From positions 6,696,001-6,760,000 of the forward strand of contig CM060731.1 of the NCBI GenBank assembly GCA_030704615.1: a DNA stretch of 64,000 nucleotides, written 5' to 3'. Below the pieces are notes generated by a model. The model had not been told where the DNA came from. It saw only the letters and a program-made list of their open reading frames with translations, and did not search any database. The DNA is from Takakia lepidozioides. Lineage: Eukaryota > Streptophyta > Takakiopsida > Takakiales > Takakiaceae. Position numbers and translations under genes: made by a program. Position 1 is the stretch's first letter; each line of letters opens with the position of its first letter. Shown piece after piece: positions 33,401 through 44,698 of the stretch.

Positions 33401-35963
33401 GAAGTCGGAGTATGGAGAGTCTTACAAACGTGGTTGCCCATGCTGTTTCAAGGTCCAGCAATGCTATCTCGCCCCTGACATCTGTGTCCTCACGTACTAC
33501 AACAACATGGAGCATACAGATGCGCAAGGGAAACCCTCGCATGGGAAGTCCGCAGAGTTCAGGAACACCCACCACGCCTATGCACCACACATTAGCGAGG
33601 AATTGAAAGCATGGGTTGTCGAGTGTTTGTGCCGAGGCCTGTCGGTCGCCCAAATCATGATGGAGCATAAAGAGCACGTGATGAACAACACCGGCTTGGG
33701 CGATGCATGGACCCGCGATGATTTCTTGTTGGAGCAAGATGTTCGCAACCTTGCCGAGAAACGTGCGTGGCAAACCTTCAAAAAGCACGCCGATGATGCA
33801 GAGAGTGTGCGCATGTGGAGAGACCAGAATCCTGCGTCCGTTTTTTTCTATCAAGAGGAGAAATTAGAGCCAACATTCGAGCATTTTGATGGAGATTTGA
33901 CATTCACTATTGGCATACAGACTCCGTGGCAGAAACGACGAATGCTAGAACTAGGACATGACCGTATCGTTGCATGTGATGCAACCTTTGGGACAAATCA
34001 TGACAAGGTACTATTCGAACGATTCCATGGATTTGTACGAGCATGATAACATAGTACCATGCAACATTCACATAATATTTGGTGTGCTGACCCTTTCTGT
34101 ATGTTTAGGGTTGTGTACGTTGCGGAAGACCGAGAGGCAGACCCATTGTGAACCGCTACAGACCTCATCACTCTTATGAAGTCTTCTCGTGCAGAACTGA
34201 GCGAAATTTGCATGCTCTGACCATCTTACATTGTGCATTCCAGCAGTTCCCATTGTACACGTTGATGGTCTTCGACGAGTGGTTGAACGGTATACCAGTT
34301 GCCTATATCCTATCCGCAAGGAATCGGACAAGAGACCTACTTCCGTGGATGAGAGCCTTGCGCGATTTACTCCTCGCAGATTTGCAGAGCTGGCGACCCA
34401 ATGCCTTCATTGTGGACGATGCCGAAGCATAAATCAACGTTATTCGGTAAGTCTGTTGGTCCACAGCACCGGTCCATTGTCGAGGTCCACTGCAGCAGTC
34501 CATTGCTACAGTCCACTGGCAGACTCCTGTGGCAAAACCCGATGGCAGTTCGCTGGGCAAATCCACTGGTAGTCCGCTGTCAAGTCCGGTCATCAGTCCC
34601 CTGGCAGTCCCCGGCAAGTCCGCTCGGCAGTCCGCTGTGGCAGTCCAATGGGGCAGTCCGCTGATGCAGTCCGCTGCCCTAGTCCTAGCTAGGGGAAGTC
34701 CAATGGGGAAGTCCACTGGGTAGTCCAATGGGGTTATTCCAGCACATCAACGTCATGGCATTGTACTGTCCACTGGGCGAGTCCAGTGGCTCTGCCCGCT
34801 GATACAGGTCGCTGTTACAGTCCACTCCGGCAGTCCACCATTGCAGTCCGATCCCAAGACTCTAATGTGTACCATGTGTGTTGTGCAGAATTGTTTTTGA
34901 AGGAGTACTCATTTTCCTCTGCCTTTGGCATGTCCGCAAGGCATGGGTGAAGCAATCATGCAAGAAAACGAAGGATCCGGTGACCGCTGTAAACTTGTTG
35001 AAGGATATGGGAGACCTCATGTACTATAGAGGGGGACCACGCAACGAGAAAAGAGCGCTTCGGTGGGTTGCAAGGAGAATCCGTCGTATGAGGTCAAAAT
35101 ACCCGAAAGGACATGAATTTCTTGACTATATCGAACAGTACTGGAAGCCCAAAATAGCAATGTGGTGTGCAGCAGCCCGCCATGTCCCTCATGCGAGCCA
35201 AGACACAAACGCAAGCATTGAGGCATACCATGGAAATCTGAAGGCAAGACTTGCCATGGGGAAAGGCAAGATGAGTGGTCGTAGAGTGGACTGGCTTATA
35301 TGGGAACTCACTGGTCGTGTGCTAACACACTACTGGTACGCAATCCATTTGAAGACCCACGGGTTCATAAGAAATGACAAACACGAAAAGTACATATCCA
35401 GTTCTATACTTGCGGCACGAGACATTCCTGCTGAGAGTGTTACTCTCTTCCTTGGGTCCTGGTGAACCAGCCTACGTTCTCAGCAGCAACCACCCGGCAC
35501 AACATACATTGTTTACAATCCTGATTGCGATTGGGGTTGTTGCACGTGCCCATGGGCAATGAAGGGAAACTTATGCAAGCATCAGGTCCGTGTCCTGAAG
35601 ATGCTTCACCCTGACCTGCAGGATGGCCTCCTTGTGCGCGCTTGTGGCACGGCGCTGGGAACCATTCATGGAGGATTACCTAACTTGCTCTTGGGCAATG
35701 GTGCCGGCGGCAACGACGAATCCAATCAGTTCATGGAAAGACATCCTCCGGACGACTTCCCCTACGACGAGGCACCTCTGGAGGTCTCAGCCTCATTGGA
35801 ACAAGAATTCGCGGACATACTTCGCATTGTAGGTGATGACAAATACCTGGAGGCACATGCCCGATCTGCTCTTCATATGTGCAGAGGGCAGCTCGTTGAT
35901 ATCCGGCGAAAAGTGCGGCTGGAATGTTGCACCCTGCGGCAGCGAAGGCTTTCCGTCCTCTGA
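33401..35963 (+). pseudogene. MULE transposase with SWIM zinc finger, two in-frame stops
   Basis: Three exons join with GT-AG introns. Exon 1 (about 33401-34007, after a GGTAG acceptor) has a Cys-rich start (YKRGCPCCFKVQQCY), and the first catalytic Asp in RIVACDATFGTN. Exon 2 (34244-34446) reads FPLYTLMVFDEWLNGIPVAY and IVDDAEA, the second Asp region. Exon 3 (34889-35963) holds the LCLWHVRKAW motif, the catalytic Glu in DTNASIEAYHGNLKARL, and a SWIM finger CTCPWAMKGNLCKHQ. Splice phases agree. Two stops interrupt one otherwise continuous frame: TAA at 34430 and TGA at 35463. Intron 2 consists largely of CAGTCCGCTG-type words. The enzyme would bind the TIRs and move the element. Confidence 0.88.
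34447..34888 (+). repeat. CAGTCCGCTG-type motif tract filling transposase intron 2
   Basis: About 440 bp, mostly irregular 10-16-bp words such as CAGTCCGCTG, AAGTCCACTGG and CAGTCCAATGG, all in the sense orientation. Confidence 0.8.
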
Positions 35964-36112
35964 ACGACAACAACAACATGTCTCTGAAAAGGAGACGAGA
36001 TTTCGTGGAGGCCTGGAAAACCCGGCCTAGGGTTTTGCGGAGAACCAGCAAGAGGGTGTCTGCACCTGCACCTGCAGCACATATATACTCGAAAATTCGC
36101 AAGGTTTCAGGT

Positions 36113-36348
36113 CGTGTAGATGTCACGAAGAAGACAATATAAGTCTGCAATGCCTCGAAAAGAGACAAGGTTTCACGTCGTGTAGGTGTCACGGAGAAGA
36201 CAATATAAGTCTGCAATTCCTCAAAAAGAGACAAGGTTTCATGTCGTGTAGGTGTCACAAAGAAGACAATATAAGTCTGCAATTCCTCGAAAAGAGACAA
36301 GGTTTTATGTCGTGTAGGTGTACGAAGAAGACAATATAAGTCTGCAAT
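36113..36348. repeat. 66-bp tandem repeat, four units
   Basis: AGACAATATAAGTCTGCAAT recurs at 36132, 36198, 36264 and 36329, with CGTCGTGTAGGTGTCAC between. It sits just after the transposase gene, where the two MULE genes converge. Confidence 0.9.
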
Positions 36349-36895
36349 TCTTCTGGTAGCATTGTCCCTTTCTGAAATACAAGTCCGCAATGGACTAATG
36401 CACAGTCTCCAACGGACTCCTCCAGTCTCCCAACTGACTCCCACACAGTCTCCCAAGCATAGTCTCCCAACGGACTCACGCACAGTCTCCCAACAGAGTC
36501 ACAGTCAACAGACTGCGAGCGCCAGTAAGCCAGTCTGCTGGTCAGTCTGCTGCCCACTCCAAAAGTCTGCTCACCACACTTCCACCTCATCCCTGCAACT
36601 TATGCCAATCCAGCGTCCCAAGCGGACTCATGGACATGGTGCCTCCCAGACTAGGTACCAGACCCAGCAGTCCTAGCCTCGGCAGCGTACTGCTCGCACA
36701 TTCAAGCTCAGCAGACTCGGGTGCACAGTGCATGGAAAAATTGACACCATTGTGTCCATTGAGTTTAGTGACAACATTACAAAACATGCCAGCACCCACA
36801 GTACACAAAAGTGCTCATCACCACTGGAATAGTAAGCGAAAAGACTCGCATTTTTTATTTCGGTACATAGACTTCACAGGACAAGTACATCATAC

Positions 36896-39800
36896 TCATG
36901 AGAGCAGTTTCTCTACATTGTCCAACCCCCGCACGATATACTGGGCACACTGCATTCGCTGCCCAAGTGCAAACTTGAAAGTAAACCAGTCCTTCGTGAA
37001 AGGTGTTCCTCTCTCTGGCTTTGCAGTCTTGGAGACATTTGCTCTGACTTTTACCCACTCATAAAACACTTGAATGAATGACATGACGTAAAAGCCACAC
37101 TCCCAGCTGAATGGTTGCTGGGGCACATCAGGCGCGTGGAACTGAAATGCTTGGACAATCTCATGCCACTCTGGTGAGTCCATCGAGTACCCTAAGCACT
37201 GCGCATGAAGCTTCCGAATCCACCCTAGAACAAAGGGACATTTATGCAAGTCCCTGATAGAGTTCAGGTGAGTGTAACAGCCCTTGCGGAGGTCGATGAT
37301 ACAAACACTCCAGTGCCCCCTGCAATGGTATCAAACAACATGGCGTCATTGCACAATCATGATGGGCAGACTCAGCAGACTGACACTCAGCAGACCGACC
37401 ACTCAGCAGACTCAATCTTCAAACCCAGTCCACTGCACAAATACAGAGGTCAACTTAATCGCTCAGAGTCAAGACGACACTGCGAAACCAGACTATGACT
37501 CAGGAGACAGTCTCAGCAGACTCAGAAGAGTTCTTACTCGTCCCCAATTGGCACCAAAATGAAATCGCACTCTTTCAAGTCCTTGCCCAGTCGTTCAGTG
37601 CTGAGGCAACCTTTCAAGACCTCCAGAAGGCTTTCATGTTGCCCCACCCCCAATGACTTCAACACCGTCCACGTCGACGTTGGAAGAACAACAATAGTGT
37701 TGGTGAACGCAGCCTCAACCGACTTCTCATAGAATCGACACCACAGCTCCAGGAGTCTATCTGTGCACTCCGACTCAACCTTCTGGACCGCCTTTATGTC
37801 ATCCGGCGACAGTCCGCATTCAAACCGTGGGTCCCCTTCAAAAAACATCAGCATGGAATTACCCGCCTTCACGTGCAGAGCATGTGCTTTGCCAAACCGA
37901 GCACCCATCCTGCACAGAGCAGACCATCCTTCGGGAAGCCTCATGTACTGAACAGACTGACGTCAACATGGTACCAAACACTCTACAGGCTGAACAATTC
38001 ATCAGACTGACAAGACTAACCACAACAGACAATGATGAAACCAGCAGCAGACTGACCAGCGTGCAGACTGACCACAACAGAGCGCAAAGCACTTAACGAC
38101 AAAGACAGACGAGGAGACTGAGCACAGTACTCACCTGTGCTGCTCCAGGAAACGACCCACATCTTTGTCCATGTCCAAGGCCAGCTTGCGGTTCTTGTTC
38201 ATAAAGACGCCAGACTTTTTCTTCGCCGGTCTCTTGGTACTCGGACCCTCCTCGACCTCCTCAGCATGGTCCACGACAGTCCGCTTCTTGGCTTTGCCTC
38301 TCCCCTGGGAAGCAGGGACAGCTGTAGGCGGGCTGGATAGAGCAGACAAACGCAGCGCTGTCGCCCTACTTCGCAACAGAGGCTGGTCAGCAGGTTTGTT
38401 TACACTTGCTGGACCTGTCTTTGCAGCTTCGTGGGTCGCATGCGTAGAACTGACCCGCGCATCGGGGGGCGTGCTCACCCCCACACCTTTCTTGGTTGTC
38501 GATCCCACGTTTGCAGCATGGGCGGAAGATGTCATGTCCTCAGAAGTAGACAGTCTGCCGACGGAGGGACGAACATCCTGTGAGGATACCGAGCAAAATG
38601 TCGAATTAGCCCAATTTCACAATGTGCTAAAACATAAACAACAGTGCTGAAAGAGGAAATGACACAACCTGCCCAAGGGGTGAGGGAGCAGACTCCATGT
38701 AATCCAGCGCTATACCAGACGGTGTCTGCGTCGCATGTGGTTCCTTGTCAGTGTGCCTGCCAGCATGTTCAGTCTGTTGCTCAATGTGGGCAGTCTGCTC
38801 GGCCGCCGGTTCTTCGTCAGTCCTTTCGTCTGTGAACTGTGCAGTCTGCTGGCAACTCTGCGGTTCAGTCTCTTCCTCAATGTGGGCAATGTGCTCGGTG
38901 GCAGGTTGGTCGTCAGTCCTTCCCTCTGTGAAGTGTGCAGTGTGCTGGTCAGGCCGTGCAATCTGAACTGTGCAGTCAGAGCTGAGCTGTGCAGTCTGCC
39001 GCTCCGAGCCATCCTGGTCAGTCCTTCCATCTGTGACCTGTGCAGTCTGCTGGTTAGTCTGCGGTTCAGTCTGCTCATCAATGAAGATAGTATGCTGCCC
39101 GCCACAGGTTGCTCGGCAGTCCTTCCATGTGTCCACTGTTGCAGTGTGCTGGTCAGTCTGGTGGACAGCCGGCTGGGTGTTCGGATCTCCATGGACTTGG
39201 GAAACATCAAGAACATGTATGGAAGACCCACCGGCAATTGCTTCCTCAGACTCTTCTGTAAGATCTATGATACGGTTTTGCGTTCCCAGATTGAGTTCGG
39301 TCATCACGTAAGACTCATCTATGGCTTTCGCCACTGAGCGCACGAAAACGGGACTAACCTGGAAGGTCATAGAAGGCAGGCCACGGGGAGCTGGATAAGA
39401 ATGCTTTACCGGTGACCTGATGACGTCGTCAGTGAATGTGCCTGGGGGGAAAGTGGACTCGGTCAAAACACTCATACTGGCAGATCCAAAAACATGTTGT
39501 TGGGAACTCAGCAGAAATTCGTCCACAGGGTCCCGGTGAGGCCAGTGCGTCCGAGTCTGTTGCACAATCCAGGGAACAGACTGGCTGTTAGTCTTCTGGA
39601 TAGTCTGCTCGGCCATCTGCTGAGTGGGTTCACCAGTGTGCTGCACAGTCTGCTAAGGGGCAATCTGCTGGCTGGATTCGTCGGTCTGCTGCACGGTCTG
39701 CTGTACAGTTTGCTGAGGGCAGTCTGGTGGCCATGTTCGCTGGTTTGCTGCACAGTCGGCTGAGGGGCAGTTTGTTGGCCGATATGTTCTCCGGTCTGCT

Positions 39801-42633
39801 GCAAAGTCTGCAAAGTTTGCTGCCCGCTCAGTACTGTTTGCACATACTGAGTATGTGTGTGCGGGGCAGTCTGCTGGGAGTGATCCGGCCTATTACCCGG
39901 GACGGTCTGGTGTACATGCTCGGTCTCCAGCACTTGGGCAGTCTGCCCACATGTGTCGTGGGGAATATGTTGTTCAACATTCTTGTGGCCAGTCTGCTGG
40001 ACAGTCTCCCAAACTCCTTGTAAAGCCAGGCAAGGTCCCTTGCACCTCTGGCAAAAGAGTCGAAAGCAGCCTGCACTTGCTTGTCTCCCAGATCAACTCA
40101 CCCTGCAACACATGTTTATGCAAATGTGAACTTGTAAAAAAGTTGGCAAAAGAAATTGAGCTGAAACACGAAAGTTGCCCATAACATTTTACCTTCCAAG
40201 AGATTTTCGACGAGGCCAATGTCCTTGATTTGCCGGCACAGGCATGCTCCATCGAGATGAGCAATGGCGCCGATGCGGTCTTCAGTTGGGATCCCACACC
40301 ACAGGACTTTGAAGACATTGGGATTCTGCAAAACAATGTCGAATACTGCTCGCTCCATCACCAATGCAAACCAGTGCAATGCGTCATCCACCACAAACTT
40401 CTGTGAATGGTCTGTTCCATGGAGTAAGTCCATCCTCAAACTATGCAGATCCTTCATCAACTTGTTGTATGAGCGGAAATTGCCAAATTGCATCCATCTG
40501 TGTTGTAGGAAGGAAGCTGCCATGCGCTCAAAGTCCTCCTCAGTCAATCCGAACAAGTGCGTTCTTCGCACCCCAAAGGTTGGATATGCCATAGGCATAT
40601 GTCTGAGGTCTTCAGGCCGTGGGTCATCCATGAGAATCAGCTGCACAAGTAGAGGCGGCGCATTTTGGTCGCTTGTGGCTTCAATGGCAACAGCAGAGGC
40701 GGCTTCTAGAACATGGTTGGCTTCCTCAATAGAAAACTCTATGGAATAATGAAAGGGTACAAATGACCACCGGCGGTCCGCAACAATTCGGTGGAGCTCA
40801 TTATGCCAATCCAAATGGGGATTAATTTCTCCCACCCTAAGCCGGGAAGTGTGAGGTCTTCAGCTCCGGGTCGAATTACTGGTGATGGCGATCGCCAAAC
40901 TGCAATAAGCGCCGTGCTATGTGAGAGAAAGGCAGTCTGCTGGTCAGTCTGCTGGTCCGCAGTCTGTTGGATGACAGGACTTCCCATTGGCATGGGCTGC
41001 ATGATGGGCTCCTGGAGAGGAGTCTGCAGGATGACAGGCTGCTCGTTGGGAGTCTGCTCCGTTGGAGTCTGCTGGATGACAGGCTGCTGAACGGGAGTCT
41101 GCTGGATGACGGCCTGCTGAATGGGAGTCTGCTGGATGGCAGACTCGGCTGTCCCAGACGCATTCCCCCCCGATGCGTCTTGAATATGTAATGCCGCTAT
41201 AGCAGCAGATGACCCAGGATACTTCAATAATATGTACTCTCGCACGCGGTCCACTTCCGCACGCACTGCAGTCGCTTGTAAAGGAGCATCATTGCTAGGT
41301 ATCCGCCAAGCCTGAATGGCCCTACGAATATAAACACGTTCATCCTGGTACACGGCAGAGAACTTCGACGTCAGGAACATGGACGTGGACTCTATATTCA
41401 CCTCATGCAGTGGACTGGACTCATAGACCAGCATACTGTAACGTGCGTACGTAGGGTGGAGGCAACTAGTAGACTATACCAGTGGACTGGACCAGCGGAC
41501 TGACAAACGGACTCAGTAAGTAATGCAACGATATAAAACAGACTAACTGACGAGCGGAGTGAGCCAGCGGACTGAGGAGAGAACGCAGCGGACTGACCAG
41601 ACTAAATAGGCAACGTGACCCCGATGATGGACTCAAACAACACAGAGAACAGACTGGGCAGTCAGACTGACCATTACCTCCTCTACTTCATCATCGTCAT
41701 CTTCATCTTCAAAGTTGTTCAACCAGTTCTGTTCCGCCTGTCGGATGAATGTGCGTAGCAGACCTGACTGGGCAACTCTGTAGAAATAACGGAAGAAGTC
41801 TGGATCCCCAATTGGTGGGCACTCTGGTGGGAAAAGCCCAAAGTCAACGAGGCGCAATGTGCCAGGGCAGACTGGCCCTTCAGTGCTCTGTTGAGTTTTT
41901 GGTTTTGACCCTAAACCGATGGCATGGGTCGCGATATTTGTGTGAGTCTGTTGCCGAGTTTGGTCAGGCAAGTCAATGTCCACTGGACTTGTCACCCCTT
42001 CCAGGCCCTGAGCAGATTCACTTTCAGTATCAGTACTGATGGTGTGGGTCTGCCGCCCAGGACGGGGTTCAGTCTGTTGCGTGGATTTTGCCCTTGCCTC
42101 GCGAGCAGACCTTGCAGCCTTCTCCTTTTTTTGCCTTTTTTTTTTTTGGGCCCCATCACTCAGTTTACGTTTTCTGGGAGCGTCCGGCGTTCCCTGCACT
42201 TGCAAATCCTCCATTGACGGGCCACCACAATGGACGCCATACCGTGCGCGCACTTCGTCTAATTCCAAAGTGCGGGGGTCAAGCATCCGCGCAAGCGCAT
42301 TGTGGCCTCTTTGACAATCGACATTTCTTTCAGTATCGGCCAAGGCTTGAAATCCCGTGGAATCATTGCAACAGTCTCCTTGCAACCCGTGTCAACACAA
42401 TGCCGATTTAGTTGGATTTTGTCCTTGATTACCTCTTCACAGAAGGGACAGAAGAGCTTGTCCTTCTGCCAATTCGAGTTTTTGGGCTTCCGGGCGCGGA
42501 GGTCTACAAATGCTTCCACTATTTTATGATCAAACTCGTCTGGTGAGTACCAATACCTTCGCTCCTTCTTCAGTCTGGTTTGGTGCACAAAATCCAACCA
42601 ATCCGCTCCACCTTTTTCACAAGCATCCTCCAT
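36896..42633 (-). CDS. ULP1/C48-type cysteine protease gene of the MULE (multi-exon)
   Basis: The start ATG at 42633 opens MEDACEKGGADWLDFVHQ and a BED/C2H2-like finger (LFCPFCEEVIKDKIQLNRHC, then DTGC). A frame change near 42295 leads to a Lys-rich stretch and an acidic end (NNFEDEDDDDEVEE, donor at 41677). Further coding blocks are 41434-40840 (Gln/Thr-rich, IQQTP repeats), 40838-40193 (HLDWHNELHRIVADRRWSF), 39960-38627 (QT-rich), and 38535-38131 (basic, KKKSGVFMNKNRK). The protease core spans 37944-37538 (ECDFILVPIGD) and 37319-36896. That GT-AG join gives GDEGHWSVCIIDLRKG, then HLNSI, and QQPFSWECGFYVM with the nucleophile Cys; stop at 36896. ULP proteases cut SUMO-like tags. The usual catalytic Asp position appears as Asn. 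Two frame changes (42295, 40838) suggest decay or missed introns. Confidence 0.72.
38700..39960 (-). repeat. CAGCAGACTG-type motif tract within ULP coding exons
   Basis: On the coding (minus) strand CAGCAGACTG and CAGACTGCC words recur every 15-60 bp and are read as Gln-Gln-Thr / Gln-Thr. The plus strand shows CAGTCTGCTGG. Confidence 0.8.
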
Positions 42634-44330
42634 CGCTGCAGAATGAAACGAAGGTGCAAGGACAATGAGCGACAGAGCGACAGATAGAAGTCCTATGAAA
42701 AGACTCACCGTAAGCAAGAAGAGGACACAGAATGGAATGGAAACACCGCAGCAAGTGAGAACCTCACCGAGCCGATGAACTTCGAGTTGTTACGAAGGCG
42801 AGCGTGTTTGCGACGCTTCGCGGCTCACCGTGACTCTCCACACCTGGGGAAGAACGGTCGTCTTTCGTTACGGTGATGGAAACGCAAAGAGGAAAACAAA
42901 GCAGTGCAAAACTGTGCGAAGAAATAGGCGCGAAGAGAATGGAGAAAGTAGAAGTAGAAGTAGAAGGGGGAAAGCGGGCATGACACTGCCAACGTGGTGC
43001 GATTTCACAGGCGCCAACTATCCGCCGTCATCGCATTGAATACGTCCACCGAACGAACGCATCGTACTAAATTCATCCACGCTCCTCGCAAGTGTAGCAG
43101 ACTCATTTCCCATCGGGCCGAGAGTCCACCGGACCGCCAGTCCAGCGGACTATTCGCTTTGCTGAGGCGAAGCGGCTTCATATTGGAGGCACTTCCCTGC
43201 CAGCGGAATGAAGACAAAAGAGAGTAAGGGGAGAATAGGAAAGTCGAACACACCCATTGCGAACAGACTCGCGGCACAACAGACTGATGCATGCACAGTC
43301 CAACAGACTGATATCCATAGAGGAGAACTGTCCAGCAGACGAACGTTTCGCCAAACTGGCGGGAGAACAAGCCAAAAGACTGACCGGAGGGAAAATAAGA
43401 AGTCAAACAGACTTAGTGCAACAGACTTCCGACACAACAGACTGACAAATTCACAAGTGCAATAGACTGATATCCCAACAGACGGACTACCAGCAAACCG
43501 CCTCCAAACTGACTGTTATGCACGCGATAAGGGGAATATCCGGAGCACTGACGGGCCAGCGGACCCACTGTGAATAGACTCGCGACACAACGGACCTCAA
43601 ACATCCACGCGCATTTGCAGATGCAATTGTCTCAGACATCTCCCGTCGTGGCTCAGACATCTGCATTCAGCAGGTGCGTGTGGATGTTTGAGGACCTTAC
43701 GACTGGATGGTGTTCCGTGACGACTCGAATTGCTTTTTTGTGGTGTCATCCCTTATATAATACCATGTGGATCCATCACAAAGCTGGGTTTCTTCATATT
43801 CTCCACCCTTTTCCACAACTTATGCACGACGGATGCAAGCCGCTATACTTGGCACATAAACAGTCCCATCGTCCGATACGAAATCTGCAATACATGCCCC
43901 CATGTGCATACGCTTCCATCATTTTCGCGCCCATGTTACCCATGGGTTCCTTTAACGAACTAAACTTGTGAAGGCTCTCATGAGGGATGCAGTACGAAGG
44001 GGCTAAACGTATCATGACGGATCACAAGCAGAGGACGTTATCGACGACAGATGTCCGCATTTTCCATATTTATGACATAGAACCAAACCATAAAACGAAG
44101 GTTCCCGAAAGCACAACAAGAAGGCAAAAATAGTGGAAGCATATGCACGATGGTGGCTGTAGTGCCGAGACAGTCCTCTCATGTTCAAGCACACGCTTCA
44201 TCATCATCATGAACATCGCGCGCAAAAGAGGAACAGTCGCGTGCATGGAAACGCCTACCGCAACATCGGACAACAAACAGCCGTCAAAAGAGAGCGGCTG
44301 GGATTTGGTGGAAAAATCATTGTCATTTTC
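42634..44330. other. MULE subterminal region, no gene; CAGACTG words
   Basis: Upstream of the ULP start. 43085-43600 is rich in CAACAGACTG, AGCGGACT and CCAGCGGAC words on the plus strand. A TCTGCAG acceptor-like site just before 42633 suggests a 5' untranslated exon. No other coding region is supported. Confidence 0.5.
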
Positions 44331-44689
44331 GCAGCCCTAAAAATGGAGGGCTCGGATGGGTTATGGGAATGGATGGTGGCGATTCTACACCATCAGCGGA
44401 CTGGATGGCAGGGGACTGGCCAGCGGACTGGCGGGCAGACTGGCAGACTAGCAGACTGCTGGGCAGCCGACTGGCCAGCAGCGGACTGGCAGACTGGAGG
44501 GCAGCGGACTCATGGGCGGGGGACTGGCCGCGCGGCGGACGGGGGCGCGGGCGCGGTTGCTACAGCCGCGACCGCGCGCAGCGGCGGGCGGGGCAGGCGG
44601 GGTGCTGGGGAGCCGGGCGTCCGTGCGCGGGGCCCACCGGCCACATCGCACGTGCCCATTGAAGACCCTATTATCTTTAAATGAGGGGC
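44331..44689 (-). repeat. right terminal inverted repeat of the MULE (359 bp)
   Basis: Reverse complement of the left TIR, including AGCGGACTGG words (44395-44515), the GC-rich block and the outer GAAGACCCTATTATCTTTAA end. Confidence 0.9.
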
Positions 44690-44698
44690 GTACTTGTC
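44690..44698. repeat. right 9-bp target-site duplication of the MULE
   Basis: GTACTTGTC, paired with GTACTTGCC at 32160-32168. Confidence 0.8.

Larger units (their letters stand above)
32169..44689. mobile_element. 12.5-kb Mutator-like element (MULE) with transposase and ULP1 protease genes
   Basis: Long terminal inverted repeats begin GCCTCTCATTTTAAGATAAT (left) and GCCCCTCATTTAAAGATAAT (right, read inward). Both continue GGGTCTTCAATGGGCACGTG, then a GC-rich part and a part made of CAGTCCGC words. Just outside lie GTACTTGCC (32160-32168) and GTACTTGTC (44690-44698), a 9-bp target duplication with one difference; 9 bp is the Mutator-superfamily length. Inside are a SWIM-type MULE transposase (+), an ankyrin-repeat fragment (-) and a convergent gene for a ULP1/C48-type protease (-). 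TIR copies are close in sequence but differ by a ~60-bp length change. Confidence 0.9.

Noticed and set aside
35731-36483. 250-codon minus-strand frame
   Set aside because: Its repeats (ELQTYIVF) come from the 66-bp tandem, and the rest is antisense to the transposase C-terminus.
38735-39337. 200-codon plus-strand frame inside the MULE
   Set aside because: Antisense to the QT-rich ULP exon. Cys/Val/Leu richness comes from CAGTCTGCTGG repeats.
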